From Herbidospora daliensis (lineage in GTDB: Bacteria > Actinomycetota > Actinomycetes > Streptosporangiales > Streptosporangiaceae), in the NCBI RefSeq assembly GCF_001570585.1, contig NZ_BBXF01000002.1, forward strand, positions 62,001 to 126,000: a stretch of 64,000 bases of DNA, written 5' to 3'. Both the position numbers and the translations under genes were made by a program. Below, in pieces: positions 26,813-35,551 of the stretch. The notes below the pieces were generated by a model. The model worked only from the letters and a program-made list of their open reading frames with translations. It was not told where the DNA came from and made no database searches. Positions within the stretch are counted from its first letter, which is position 1. Every line of letters starts with the position of its first letter.

Positions 26813-29314
26813 TTATGCACCACGAAGATCTAGTGCAATATCGAGCGCCGGGGACGAATGGGTCAGCGCTCCGACGGCCAGGAAGTCGACCCCGGTCTCG
26901 GCGACCGCGCGCGCCGTGCCGAGGGTCAGACCGCCGCTCGACTCCAGCCGGGCGCGCCCGGCGACCAGTTCCACGGCCTCCTTGAGCTGCGGCACGGTGA
27001 AGTTGTCGAGCAGGATCTCCTCGGCCCCCTCGGCCAGCACCGGCTCGATCTGGTCGATGCGGTCGACCTCGACCTCGATCAGGATGTCGGGGTAGGCCTT
27101 GCGCACCGCGCGGAACGCCTCGGCGACCCCGCCGGCGGCCACCACGTGGTTGTCCTTGATCAGGGCGGCGTCGTAGAGGCCGATGCGGTGGTTGACGCCG
27201 CCGCCGCAGCGGACGGCGTACTTCTCCAGGGAGCGCAGGCCCGGGTGGGTCTTGCGGGTGTCTCTGACCCGGGCGCCGGTGCCGTCGATCGCCCTGACCC
27301 ACTGGGCGGTCGCGGTGGCGATGCCCGACAGGTGGGTGAGCAGGTTCAGCGCGGTGCGTTCGACCGTGAGGAGCTCCCGGGTCTCGCCCTTGACGGTCAT
27401 CAGCACGTCGCCGTAGGAGACCTGGTCGCCGTCCTTGACGCGGAGCTCGACCTCCAGGCCGGCGTACCGGAACGCGGCGGCGGCGACCGGCAGGCCCGCG
27501 ACCACGCCGCTGCGGCGGGCCACGATGTCCCCGACGGCCTTCTGGCCGGCCGGGATGGTGGCGGCCGAGGTGACGTCCTCGCCGGTCGAGAGGTCCTCGC
27601 GGAAGGCGGTCTCGATGAGGGTGTGGACCTCGGCCGGGTCGAGCCCGGCGGCCAGCAGGTCGGCGTCGGCGCTGAGGTGCGGTACGTGCTCCATGACCAG
27701 TTCGCCCTTCTCGGTGAGCGTGATGTCGAGGTGGCCGAGCCACGTGTCGTCACGGCGGTCGGGGAAGTCCTCCCGCCAGTGGGAGCCCCGCGTCTCCTGC
27801 CGGGCCGCGGCGGCCCAGGTCAGGGCCGTGGCCACGGTGTGCAGGTTGGTCGCCTCCCACGCCTCGAGACAGGGCTCGACGGCGATCGGGGTCCACTGCG
27901 CGTCGCGCAGCGCCTTGGCGACCCCCGAGAGGCTCTCCACGCTGCGCAGTACCCCGGCGCCGCGGCTCATGAACGCCTGGACCCGGCCGCGGGCGCGCGG
28001 GTCGACCAGGCCGCTCTCCCCGTCGGAGACGTCGGGCCCCGGCACCGCGCGGGGGGTGATCAGGTCGGAGGCGATGCGTTCGGCGTACACGAGCCCTTCG
28101 AGCAGGGAGTTGGACGCCAGCCGGTTCGCGCCGTGCACGCCGGTGCAGGCGGTCTCACCGCACGCGTAGAGGCCCGGGACGCTGGTGCGGCCGAACAGGT
28201 CGGTGCGCACGCCGCCGCTGGCGTAGTGGGCCGCGGGGGCGACCGGGATCGGCTCGGTGACCGGGTCGATGCCGTGCTCCCGGCAGACCGCGAGGATGGT
28301 CGGGAAGCGTGCCTGCCACTTCTCCTCGCCGAAGCTCCGCGCGTCGAGGTAGACGTGGTCGTCGCCGGTCTCGGCCATCCGCCGCATGATCGCCTTGGCC
28401 ACGACGTCGCGGGGGGCCAGATCCCTGAGCTCGTGGACGCCCGCCATGAAGCGCTCGCCGGTCGAGTCGATCAGCACCGCGCCCTCGCCCCTGACCGCCT
28501 CGCTGACCAGCGGCTGCTGCCCGGTCGACTCGTGGCCGAGCCACAGGACCGTCGGGTGGAACTGGACGAACTCCAGGTCGCGGACCACGGCCCCGGCGCG
28601 CAGCGCCAGTGCAACCCCGTCGCCGGTGGAGACCAGGGGGTTGGTGGTGGACGCGTACACCTGGCCCATGCCGCCGCTCGCCAGGACCACCGCGCCCGCC
28701 CTGACCGCGCCCACGCCGTCGCGGGCGCCCTCGCCCATCACGTGGAGGGTGATGCCGCAGGCGCGACCCTGGGCGTCGGTGAGCAGGTCGAGCACCAGCG
28801 CGTGCTCGATGATCTCGATGCGCGGCTCGTGGGTGGCCGCCTCGACCAGGGCCCGCTGGACCTCGGCGCCGGTGGCGTCGCCGCCCGCGTGCACGATGCG
28901 GTTGCGGCGGTGGCCGCCCTCGCGGGTCAGTTGGAGCTCGCCCCGGTCGTCGCGGTCGAAGCGGGCGCCGTGCTCCATCAGGCGCTTGAGCGCGTCGGGG
29001 CCCTCGGTGACCAGGACCCTGACCGCCTCCTCGTCGCAGAGCCCGGCCCCGGCCAGCAGAGTGTCGCTCAGGTGCTCGTCAGGGGTGTCGCCGGGGGCGA
29101 GCACGGCGGCGATGCCGCCCTGGGCCCACTGGGTCGATCCGGCCGACAGGACGTCCTTGGTGACGACGAGCACCCGGCCGGCCGGGGTCAGCTCGGTGTA
29201 GCGCAGCGCCACGGTCAGGCCCGCGATCCCGGAGCCGACCACGACCACGTCGGCGGACGTCGTCCAGCCGGGCGGCGGCGCGGTCAGTCTGCGGGGGAGG
29301 GAGGTGTCGGTCAT
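26813..29314 (-). CDS. nadB-nadC: fused L-aspartate oxidase / nicotinate-nucleotide pyrophosphorylase
   Basis: This single 833-residue open frame joins two NAD-synthesis enzymes. Residues 1 to about 540 are NadB: FAD-binding VVVVGSGIAGLTVALRY, STQWAQGGIAAV, QFHPTVL, SEAVRGEGAVL and NRLASNSLLEG. It oxidises aspartate to iminoaspartate. Residues from about 545 are NadC: FREDLSTGEDVTSAA, TRKTHPGLRSLEKYAV, ALIKDNHV and EILLDNF. It forms nicotinate mononucleotide from quinolinate. Each half is near its full normal length, with no stop or frameshift at the junction. nadA, the step between, is not in this window. The start is the ATG at 29314 with AAAGGGG. It lies 48 bases after panD. Confidence 0.94.
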   Translation of the reverse strand: MTDTSLPRRLTAPPPGWTTSADVVVVGSGIAGLTVALRYTELTPAGRVLVVTKDVLSAGSTQWAQGGIAAVLAPGDTPDEHLSDTLLAGAGLCDEEAVRVLVTEGPDALKRLMEHGARFDRDDRGELQLTREGGHRRNRIVHAGGDATGAEVQRALVEAATHEPRIEIIEHALVLDLLTDAQGRACGITLHVMGEGARDGVGAVRAGAVVLASGGMGQVYASTTNPLVSTGDGVALALRAGAVVRDLEFVQFHPTVLWLGHESTGQQPLVSEAVRGEGAVLIDSTGERFMAGVHELRDLAPRDVVAKAIMRRMAETGDDHVYLDARSFGEEKWQARFPTILAVCREHGIDPVTEPIPVAPAAHYASGGVRTDLFGRTSVPGLYACGETACTGVHGANRLASNSLLEGLVYAERIASDLITPRAVPGPDVSDGESGLVDPRARGRVQAFMSRGAGVLRSVESLSGVAKALRDAQWTPIAVEPCLEAWEATNLHTVATALTWAAAARQETRGSHWREDFPDRRDDTWLGHLDITLTEKGELVMEHVPHLSADADLLAAGLDPAEVHTLIETAFREDLSTGEDVTSAATIPAGQKAVGDIVARRSGVVAGLPVAAAAFRYAGLEVELRVKDGDQVSYGDVLMTVKGETRELLTVERTALNLLTHLSGIATATAQWVRAIDGTGARVRDTRKTHPGLRSLEKYAVRCGGGVNHRIGLYDAALIKDNHVVAAGGVAEAFRAVRKAYPDILIEVEVDRIDQIEPVLAEGAEEILLDNFTVPQLKEAVELVAGRARLESSGGLTLGTARAVAETGVDFLAVGALTHSSPALDIALDLRGA

Positions 29315-29362
29315 CGCGAGCCCCTTTCGTCAATATGACGATAACGCCCGCGACGGAAGGGC

Positions 29363-29782
29363 TCATCCCCGGGTGGCCACTTGGTCGCCCCTTTCGAGGC
29401 CCGGAAGGGGGGATCCGGCCGGATCGGCGCCCAGCTCGACGATGCGGTTGTCGCGGTCGACATGGACGACCTTCGGCCGGAACACCCGCGCCTCGGCGTC
29501 GGTGAGCTGCCCGTACGCGATGACGATCACCAGATCGCCCGGTGAGACCAGATGGGCGGCGGCCCCGTTGATGCCGATGACCCCCGACCCCCGGGGGCCC
29601 GGAATGGTGTACGTCACAAGCCGCGCCCCGTTGTCGACGTCGACGACGTGGACCTGCTCACCGGCCAGCAGGCCGGCCGCGTCCAGCAGGTCTTCGTCGA
29701 CCGTCAGCGACCCCACGTAGTGGAGGTCGGCCTGGGTCACGGTGGCCCGGTGGATCTTGGCCGTGAGCATGGTCCGGAGCAT
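29363..29782 (-). CDS. panD: aspartate 1-decarboxylase
   Basis: PanD makes beta-alanine for pantothenate. It is a 139-residue pro-enzyme that self-cleaves between Gly24 and Ser25 (YVGSLTVD) to create the pyruvoyl cofactor. The start [20 protein letters not shown] and the later [19 protein letters not shown] are characteristic. It begins 10 bases after the panC stop. An internal Met at residue 5 is an alternative start. It uses aspartate, the same substrate as the NadB half encoded next in the operon. Confidence 0.96.
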   Translation of the reverse strand: MLRTMLTAKIHRATVTQADLHYVGSLTVDEDLLDAAGLLAGEQVHVVDVDNGARLVTYTIPGPRGSGVIGINGAAAHLVSPGDLVIVIAYGQLTDAEARVFRPKVVHVDRDNRIVELGADPAGSPLPGLERGDQVATRG

Positions 29783-29792
29783 CGGGGTCCTT

Positions 29793-30623
29793 TCACAGGG
29801 TCACTACGACGTTGTCGATCAGGCGGGTCGTCCCGACCTTGGCCGCCACCGCGAGGATCGCCTCCCCCCGGTGGCCCGCGGGGACCTCGTCGAACGTGGC
29901 GGGGTCGGCCAGCGTCAGGTAGTCGAGCAGGAGCGGGGGCTTGAGCCGGGCGGCCTCCTCGAGCACCGCCCTGGCGGCCTCCTTGGCCCGGTGGGGGCCG
30001 GCCGCGCCGGCCCTGAGGGCCTTGGACAGGTAGAGCGCGGTGGCCCGGTCGTCGTCGGACAGGTAGCGGTTGCGGCTCGACAGGGCCAGGCCGTCGGGCT
30101 CCCTGACCGTCTGGCCGGCCACGATCGTCACGGGCACGTCGAGGTCGGCGACCATCCGGCGGATCAGGGCGAGCTGCTGGGCGTCCTTCTGCCCGAACAC
30201 GGCCACGTCGGGCCGGGTCAGGTTGAACAGTTTCAGCACCACCGTAAGCACGCCGTCGAAGTGCCCCGGACGGAACGCGCCCTCGGCGACCGTGCCCATC
30301 GCCCCGGCCGACACCGAGACCTGCCGGTCGGGCAGGTACATGTCCTCGACGGCGGGCGCGAACACGACGCTCACGCCCTCTTCGCCGCAGACCTCCAGGT
30401 CGTGCTCGAAGGTACGCGGATAACGCCCGAAATCCTCGCCCGGCCCGAACTGGAGCGGGTTGACGAAGACGCTGACGATCACGTGGTCGGCCTGCTCGTG
30501 GGCCAGCCGGATCAGCGACCGGTGGCCCTCGTGCAGCGCGCCCATCGTGGGCACCAGCGCGTAGGAGCCGGGCCGGCGAGCTCCGGCGAGCTCCGCGCGG
30601 TTCCCGGCGACCGTCAGGTCCAT
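29793..30623 (-). CDS. panC: pantothenate synthetase
   Basis: PanC condenses pantoate and beta-alanine with ATP. The 276-residue protein has the HIGH-like motif [39 protein letters not shown] and the KMSKS-equivalent loop LSSRNRYL. I start at the ATG at 30623, behind GGGAGG at ideal spacing. The frame upstream is shadow of the DUF2520 gene, whose stop overlaps this start by 10 bases, indicating coupled translation. panB is not in the window. Confidence 0.96.
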   Translation of the reverse strand: MDLTVAGNRAELAGARRPGSYALVPTMGALHEGHRSLIRLAHEQADHVIVSVFVNPLQFGPGEDFGRYPRTFEHDLEVCGEEGVSVVFAPAVEDMYLPDRQVSVSAGAMGTVAEGAFRPGHFDGVLTVVLKLFNLTRPDVAVFGQKDAQQLALIRRMVADLDVPVTIVAGQTVREPDGLALSSRNRYLSDDDRATALYLSKALRAGAAGPHRAKEAARAVLEEAARLKPPLLLDYLTLADPATFDEVPAGHRGEAILAVAAKVGTTRLIDNVVVTL

Positions 30624-31504
30624 ATGTTGCCTCCCAGCGCGTCGAGGAGCCGTTCGGCCGCCTCGGGCTTCAACAGGCCCGCGGCCAGGGCGCGGTCGGC
30701 CGTCAGCCGGGCCAGCGCGATGTACGCGTCGGCCGCCTCGGGCGCCGCCAGTATCAGGGCGTCGACGTGCTTGCGCACGGTCTCGGCGTCTCCCCGGACG
30801 ACCGGCCCGGTCAGCCCGTTGATCCCCAGGCGCAGCACGTTGTCGAGCGCGGCCCCGAGCAGCGGCCCCAGCATCCGGCCGGGGTGCTCCACCCCGATGC
30901 GCGAGAGCAGGTCCTGCGACTCGGCGATCAGGGTGACCATGTGGTTGGCCGCCCCGGCGACGGCCGCGTGGTAGAGCGGGCGGTCGCGGTCGTTGATCCA
31001 GACCGGTTCGCCGCCCATCTCGATCACCAGCGCCTCGGCCACCGGCCGCAGCTGCTCGGGCGCGGTCACGCCGAAGGTGCAGCCGTTGAGCCGGCCGAAG
31101 TCGTCGCCGCGCCCGGTGAAGGTCATCACCGGGTGGAGCGCCAGCGGCAGCGCCCCCACGTCGGTCGCGGGCTGCAGGACGCCCAGGCCGTAGGCCCCGC
31201 TGGCGTGCATCAGCAGCTTGCCCCGCAGGTCGGCGCCGGTGGCCGCGAGCCCGGAGACCAGGCCGGGCAGCACGTCGTCGGGCACCGTCAGCAGGATCAG
31301 TTCGGCTTTGCGCATGACCTCGTCGGGCCTGCTCAGGTCGACGCCCAGCAGGTCGTGCGCCCGTCGCTGGGACGCGTCGGAGACCCCGCTGGCGGCTACC
31401 ACCCGGTGTCCCGCCTGGGCCAAAGCGGCACCGAGAACGGAACCCACCCGTCCGGCTCCGAGCACCCCCACGCTGAGCCGCGCGGGGCGATCGCTTGTGT
31501 CCAT
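30614..31504 (-). CDS. Rossmann-fold / DUF2520 dehydrogenase-like protein
   Basis: This 296-residue protein has an N-terminal NAD(P)-binding site (VGVLGAGRVGSVLGAALAQ) and a C-terminal all-helical DUF2520 domain (YHAAVAGAANHMVTLIAESQ). The fold resembles ketopantoate reductase and F420-dependent reductases. Its constant position immediately before panC in actinobacteria suggests a role in pantothenate supply, perhaps as a ketopantoate-reductase-like enzyme; this is inference and no panE is seen here. It overlaps panC by 10 bases. The start is an ATG at 31504. The divergent gene on the other side begins 120 bases away. Confidence 0.88.
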   Translation of the reverse strand: MDTSDRPARLSVGVLGAGRVGSVLGAALAQAGHRVVAASGVSDASQRRAHDLLGVDLSRPDEVMRKAELILLTVPDDVLPGLVSGLAATGADLRGKLLMHASGAYGLGVLQPATDVGALPLALHPVMTFTGRGDDFGRLNGCTFGVTAPEQLRPVAEALVIEMGGEPVWINDRDRPLYHAAVAGAANHMVTLIAESQDLLSRIGVEHPGRMLGPLLGAALDNVLRLGINGLTGPVVRGDAETVRKHVDALILAAPEAADAYIALARLTADRALAAGLLKPEAAERLLDALGGNIWT

Positions 31505-31624
31505 GCCGTCCTCCCGACCGCCAGAGTAACGGCGGCGCGTTACTGGAAGCCGTAAGGGTCCGGGGGGTCGCGGCGATCACGACTGTCCACATTCGGACAC
31601 CGCTTCGTGGGTAGGGTCGTGCGG

Positions 31625-32560
31625 ATGTGGGTTTCGTGGCGGGAGGCGGCCCATCGGGCGCTCTACGGAGACGGCGGGTTCTACCTGAAGGAGCGCCCTT
31701 CGGCGCATTTCCGCACGTCCGTCCACGCCTCCCCGATCTTCGCCGAGGCCGTGGCCCGGCTGCTCGGCCGGGTCGACGAACGGCTGGGGCGTCCGGCGCG
31801 GCTCGACTTCGTGGACATGGGGGCCGGTGACGGGCGCCTGGCGGCGGGGGTGCTGGCGGCGTTCGGCGACGACCGGCTGCGGGTGACGGCGGTCGAGGTG
31901 GCGGCGCGTCCGGCCGGGCTTCCCGAGGCGGTCGAGTGGGCCGAGGAGGCGCCCCGGGAGATCACCGGTCTGGTGGTGGCCAACGAGTGGCTCGACAACG
32001 TGCCGCTCGACGTGGTCGAGCAGACCCCCGGCGGCCCCCGGGTGGTCCTGGTCGACCCGGAGACCGGCGCGGAGCGCCTGGGGCCCCCGCTCAGCGATCC
32101 CGCCGACCTCGACTGGCTCGCCGCCTGGTGGCCGCTCCCCCGCGCCGGGTCGCGCGCCGAGATCGGCCGCCCGCGCGACGAGGCGTGGCAGAACCTTCTT
32201 GGACGTCTTTCGCGCGGCGCGTGCGTCGCCGTCGACTACGCCCACACCCGGGCCGACCGCCCCGAGCTGGGCACCCTGACGGGCTACCGAGACGGCCACG
32301 CGGTGGCCCCCGTACCTGATGGGACCTGCGACATCACCGCCCACGTCGCCCTCGACGCCTGCGCCCGGGGCGAGGGCGTGCTCACCACTCAGCGTGCGGC
32401 CCTGCGCGACCTGGGCCTCACCGGCGCCCGCCCGCCGCTGGCACTGGCCTCCGAAGATCCGCGCGGCTACCTGCGGGCGCTGGCCCGCGCCTCGGCCGAG
32501 GCCGAACTCATCGACCCTCGGGGGCTGGGAGGTTTCGGCTGGTTAGAACAGGTACGGTAA
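31625..32560 (+). CDS. MidA/NDUFAF7-like SAM-dependent methyltransferase
   Basis: This 311-residue protein shows a class I methyltransferase core of the MidA/NDUFAF7 (DUF185) kind: LDFVDMGAGDGRLAAGV for SAM binding, VVANEWLDNVPLDVVEQ as the family's N-E-x-L-D-x-x-P signature, and CVAVDYAHTRADRPELGTLT. The mitochondrial relative methylates an arginine of complex I subunit NDUFS2, the NuoD homologue. An orphan nuoD lies 3 kb away, but whether they are connected is speculation. I start at the ATG at 31625, with GTAGGG upstream; a GTG at 31607 is possible. It ends five bases before the RCK_C gene. Confidence 0.8.
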   Translation: MWVSWREAAHRALYGDGGFYLKERPSAHFRTSVHASPIFAEAVARLLGRVDERLGRPARLDFVDMGAGDGRLAAGVLAAFGDDRLRVTAVEVAARPAGLPEAVEWAEEAPREITGLVVANEWLDNVPLDVVEQTPGGPRVVLVDPETGAERLGPPLSDPADLDWLAAWWPLPRAGSRAEIGRPRDEAWQNLLGRLSRGACVAVDYAHTRADRPELGTLTGYRDGHAVAPVPDGTCDITAHVALDACARGEGVLTTQRAALRDLGLTGARPPLALASEDPRGYLRALARASAEAELIDPRGLGGFGWLEQVR

Positions 32561-32565
32561 AGGGC

Positions 32566-33048
32566 GTGGAGATCGAGCAGACCGCATTGCCAGGAATCGG
32601 CCTCAAACACGAGTTCACGACCCACACGGGCCGTCGCATCGGCATCGTGTCCCACCGTTCCGGCAGACGCGATCTGATCATCTACGACCGCGACGATCCT
32701 GATCGGGCATGTGAGAGCGTCCAGCTCACCGACGAGGAGGCCGACGCCCTCGTCGAGCTCCTCGGCGCGCCCCGCATCGTCCAGCGCCTCAACGCCCTCC
32801 ACCGCGAGGTCGAAGGTCTGGTCAGCGTGCAGATCCCGGTGACCCCGAGCTCGCCCTACGACGGCCGCACGCTCGGCGACGCCCGCATCCGCACCCGCAC
32901 CGGCGCCTCCGTGGTGGCCGTCGTGCGCGGTGATCAGGTACACGCCAGCCCGACCCCCGATTTCGGGTTCCGGGCCGGAGACGTGGTCGTGGTGGTCGGC
33001 GACGCCGAGAACACCGCGGCGGTCGCCGACATCCTGGCTGACGGGTAG
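32566..33048 (+). CDS. cpeA: RCK_C (TrkA-C) domain regulator, CpeA/KhtT-like
   Basis: This is a 160-residue cytosolic protein. Residues 1-70 form a small N-terminal domain (EIEQTALPGIGLKHEFTT). Residues 80-160 are an RCK_C domain (VSVQIPVTPSSPYDGRTLGD through GFRAGDVVVVVGDAENTA). This layout and the adjacent antiporter match KhtT/KhtU of Bacillus and the Streptomyces pair CpeA/CpeB, in which the RCK_C protein binds cyclic di-AMP and controls the transporter. The GTG start at 32566 follows GGTAAAGG. It is separated by seven bases from the antiporter gene. The symbol rests on domain plus context and was not confirmed by alignment. Confidence 0.82.
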   Translation: MEIEQTALPGIGLKHEFTTHTGRRIGIVSHRSGRRDLIIYDRDDPDRACESVQLTDEEADALVELLGAPRIVQRLNALHREVEGLVSVQIPVTPSSPYDGRTLGDARIRTRTGASVVAVVRGDQVHASPTPDFGFRAGDVVVVVGDAENTAAVADILADG

Positions 33049-33055
33049 GAGACGG

Positions 33056-34228
33056 GTGCACCACACCGCGATACTTTTCCTCGAGCTCGGCGGGGTCATC
33101 CTCGCGCTCGGCATTCTTGGGGCCCTGGCCCTGCGTGTCGGCATCTCGCCGATCCCCCTCTATCTCGTCGCGGGCCTCGCCTTCGGCACGGGCGGCATCC
33201 TGCCCCTCGCGACCAGCGAGGAGTTCATCGCCACCGGCGCCGAACTCGGCGTGATCCTCCTGCTGCTCACCCTGGGCCTGGAGTACAACGCCGACGAGCT
33301 CATGACCAGCCTCAAGAGCAACGCCCCCAGCGGCCTGGTCGACCTGGTCCTCAACGCCGCCCCCGGCGTGATCGCCGCGCTGCTGCTCGGCTGGGGCCCG
33401 GTCGCGGCCGTCGCGATGGGCGGCGTCACCTACGCGACGTCGTCGGGCATCACCGCGAAGGTCCTGTCAGACCTGGGCTGGATCGGTAACCGCGAAACGC
33501 CGGTCGTGCTCTCACTGCTGGTGTTCGAAGACCTGACGATGGCGCTCTACCTGCCGATCCTGACCGCCCTGCTGGCCGGGGTGTCGCTGCTGAGCGGCGC
33601 GATCACGGTCGCGATCGCCCTGGCGACCGTGACGGTCGTCCTGGTCGTGGCGCTGAAGTTCGGCGACTGGATCGAGAAGTTCGTCGCCAGCCCCAACTCC
33701 GAGGTGCTGCTGCTGAAGGTCATCGGCCTGGCCATGCTGGTCGCCGGCCTCGCCCAGCAGCTCCAGGTCTCGGCGGCGGTCGGCGCGTTCCTGGTCGGCA
33801 TCGCCCTGTCGGGCGAGTTGGCCCACGACGCGCGGGCGCTCCTGATGCCCATCAGAGACCTGTTCGCGGCCGTGTTCTTCGTGTTCTTCGGGTTGCAGAC
33901 CGACCCGGCGAAGATCGTGCCGGTGTTGTGGCTGGCCGCGATCCTGGCCTTCGTCAGCATGGTCACCAAGCTCGCCACGGGCGCCTTCGCGGCCCGCCGG
34001 GCGGGCATCGGCCGGGCCGGCCGGGTCCGCGCCGGCATCGCGCTCATCCCCCGGGGCGAGTTCAACATCGTCATCGCGGGGCTGGCCGTGGCGGCCGGGG
34101 CCCATCCCGACCTGGGGCCGCTCGCCGCGGCCTACGTGCTGATCCTGGCGGCCTTCGGCCCGCTGGCGGCCCGATTGACGGCCCCGCTGGTGGCGGCCCT
34201 GACCAAGTCCACTCCGGCCCCGCACTGA
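33056..34228 (+). CDS. cpeB: CPA2 cation/proton antiporter, CpeB/KhtU-like
   Basis: This 390-residue integral membrane protein has about 12 hydrophobic helices and belongs to the monovalent cation:proton antiporter-2 family. Landmarks are LLLLTLGLEYNADEL, the unwound-helix region TYATSSGITAKVL, and LVFEDLTMALYLP, which carries the acidic transport residue. It lacks a C-terminal TrkA-N or RCK domain; that role is taken by the separate RCK_C protein encoded just upstream. The GTG start at 33056 follows GGTAGGAG. By analogy with KhtTU it would export K+ (or Na+) in exchange for protons under c-di-AMP control. The 3' end faces the P450 gene across a strong hairpin. Confidence 0.85.
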   Translation: MHHTAILFLELGGVILALGILGALALRVGISPIPLYLVAGLAFGTGGILPLATSEEFIATGAELGVILLLLTLGLEYNADELMTSLKSNAPSGLVDLVLNAAPGVIAALLLGWGPVAAVAMGGVTYATSSGITAKVLSDLGWIGNRETPVVLSLLVFEDLTMALYLPILTALLAGVSLLSGAITVAIALATVTVVLVVALKFGDWIEKFVASPNSEVLLLKVIGLAMLVAGLAQQLQVSAAVGAFLVGIALSGELAHDARALLMPIRDLFAAVFFVFFGLQTDPAKIVPVLWLAAILAFVSMVTKLATGAFAARRAGIGRAGRVRAGIALIPRGEFNIVIAGLAVAAGAHPDLGPLAAAYVLILAAFGPLAARLTAPLVAALTKSTPAPH

Positions 34229-34231
34229 GCA

Positions 34232-34264
34232 CTCCCGTTGTCCACAGCCTGTGGACAACGGGAG
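34232..34264. terminator. bidirectional terminator-like hairpin containing two inverted DnaA boxes
   Basis: A perfect 15-base-pair inverted repeat with a three-base loop lies between the convergent antiporter and P450 genes. It starts three bases after the antiporter stop and could end transcription from both sides. Its arms contain TTGTCCACA (34238-34246) and its complement TGTGGACAA (34250-34258), each identical to the actinobacterial DnaA-box consensus. Confidence 0.7.
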
Positions 34265-34332
34265 CGTAGCGCCGGATACGGCGCTGACCGGAGACGGCGG
34301 TCGGCGCCGTGGTGGGCGGAGCCGTAACGGAA

Positions 34333-35514
34333 TCAGCTTGTGGAGACCCGCAGTTCGGTGAGGCCGCGGATCACGTAGCCGGGCTTCCACGTCGGCTCCT
34401 CGACCAGGTCGACGCCGCGGTCGAGCAGGGCGCCGAACGACTCGATGAGCTCGATGCGGGCCAGCGGCGCGCCCAGGCAGAAGTGGATGCCCGCCCCGAA
34501 CGAGATGTGTGGATTGTCGGTACGCCCGGCGTCGAAGCGGTCGGGTTCGGCGAACACCGACGGGTCGCGGTTGGCCGAGCCGAACAGCAGGGCCACCTCG
34601 CTGCCGCGCGGGATCGGGGTGCCGCCGACCTCGATGTCCTCCAGCACCCAGCGCTCGAACATCTGCAGCGGGGTGTCCCAGCGCATCATCTCCTCGACGG
34701 CGGTGGGCAGCAGCGACCGGTCCTCGCGGAGCCGCTGGAGCTCGGCGGGGTTGCGGAACAGCGACCACCAGCCGTTGCCGGTCACGTTGACCGTCGCCTC
34801 GTGCCCGGCGTTGAGCAGCAGCACGCAGGTGCCGATCAGCTCGTCCTCGGTGAGGCCGACCTGGGTCAGCGCGCTGATCAGGTCGTCGCCCGGGTTCCCG
34901 GCCCTGATCCGGGAGAGGTCGCGCAGGTAGGCGGCGAACTCCTCGGCCGCCCGCGCGGCGGTGTGCTGCGCTTCGAGCGACGGGTTGAGCTCGTACATGC
35001 CGCAGATGTCGGCCGACCACGGCCGCAGGTACTGGCGGTCCTGCTCGGGCACGCCCAGCATCTCGGCGATCACCGTCACCGGCAGCGGCTCGGCGACCTC
35101 GGCGATCAGGTCGCCGCCGCCCTTGGCGGCCAGCGCGTCGGCCAGCTCGGCCGCCATCACCTTGATCCGGGGCCGCAGCGCCTCGACCATGCGCGGCGTG
35201 AACGCCTTGGACACCAGCCGCCGCAGCCGCGTGTGGACGGGCGGCTCCACGTCGAGCATGCCCGCCCTGACGACCCGCCAGAACGGCTCCTGGAACTCCG
35301 GCTCCGGCTCGTGGCCGAAGACGGCGTGGTCGTCGAGGTGGAGATACGACCGCCCGAGCCGCCGATCCCGCAGCAGGGCGTTGACGTCCTCGTATCGCGG
35401 GATCAGATATTGGTCGGTCTTGTCGAAGTGGTGAACCGGCCCGTCGGCGCGAAGATCGGCGTAGACGTCGTAAGGATGGGCCACGAAATCCGGGTTCCAA
35501 GGGTCAAACCGCAC
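34333..35514 (-). CDS. cytochrome P450
   Basis: This is a 393-residue soluble bacterial P450. It has the I-helix motif AGHEATVN, with the oxygen-activating Thr, the K-helix ExxR in VEEMMRWDTP, and the heme-binding loop FGAGIHFCLGAPLAR with the proximal Cys. It is of the CYP107-like class I type that depends on a ferredoxin; no ferredoxin gene is adjacent. The substrate cannot be predicted. The start is a GTG at 35514 with no ribosome-binding site; a TAGCAT element exactly seven bases upstream suggests a leaderless transcript. There is no biosynthetic gene cluster around it. Confidence 0.93.
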   Translation of the reverse strand: MRFDPWNPDFVAHPYDVYADLRADGPVHHFDKTDQYLIPRYEDVNALLRDRRLGRSYLHLDDHAVFGHEPEPEFQEPFWRVVRAGMLDVEPPVHTRLRRLVSKAFTPRMVEALRPRIKVMAAELADALAAKGGGDLIAEVAEPLPVTVIAEMLGVPEQDRQYLRPWSADICGMYELNPSLEAQHTAARAAEEFAAYLRDLSRIRAGNPGDDLISALTQVGLTEDELIGTCVLLLNAGHEATVNVTGNGWWSLFRNPAELQRLREDRSLLPTAVEEMMRWDTPLQMFERWVLEDIEVGGTPIPRGSEVALLFGSANRDPSVFAEPDRFDAGRTDNPHISFGAGIHFCLGAPLARIELIESFGALLDRGVDLVEEPTWKPGYVIRGLTELRVSTS

Positions 35515-35521
35515 ATTTCAC

Positions 35522-35527
35522 ATGCTA
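35522..35527 (-). promoter_or_regulatory. probable -10 element for leaderless P450 mRNA
   Basis: TAGCAT on the minus strand ends seven bases before the GTG start of the P450 gene. That spacing would place the transcription start on the start codon. No ribosome-binding site is present, which fits leaderless translation. Confidence 0.5.
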
Positions 35528-35551
35528 GACGGGTCGTGACACGATGACACC

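Noticed and set aside
26858-29338. An 826-codon open frame on the plus strand, opposite the nadB-nadC fusion
   Set aside because: It is the mirror of a real high-GC gene: no domain, Gly/Arg/Ala/Val-rich composition, and no ribosome-binding site. The same applies to the long plus-strand frame at 16639-18888 opposite clpC.
34232-34264. Replication origin
   Set aside because: Only two DnaA boxes, no AT-rich unwinding region, and no dnaA or dnaN nearby.
31625-35514. A biosynthetic gene cluster including the P450 and methyltransferase
   Set aside because: The neighbours are housekeeping or ion-transport genes, and no core biosynthetic enzyme (PKS, NRPS, terpene or RiPP) is present.
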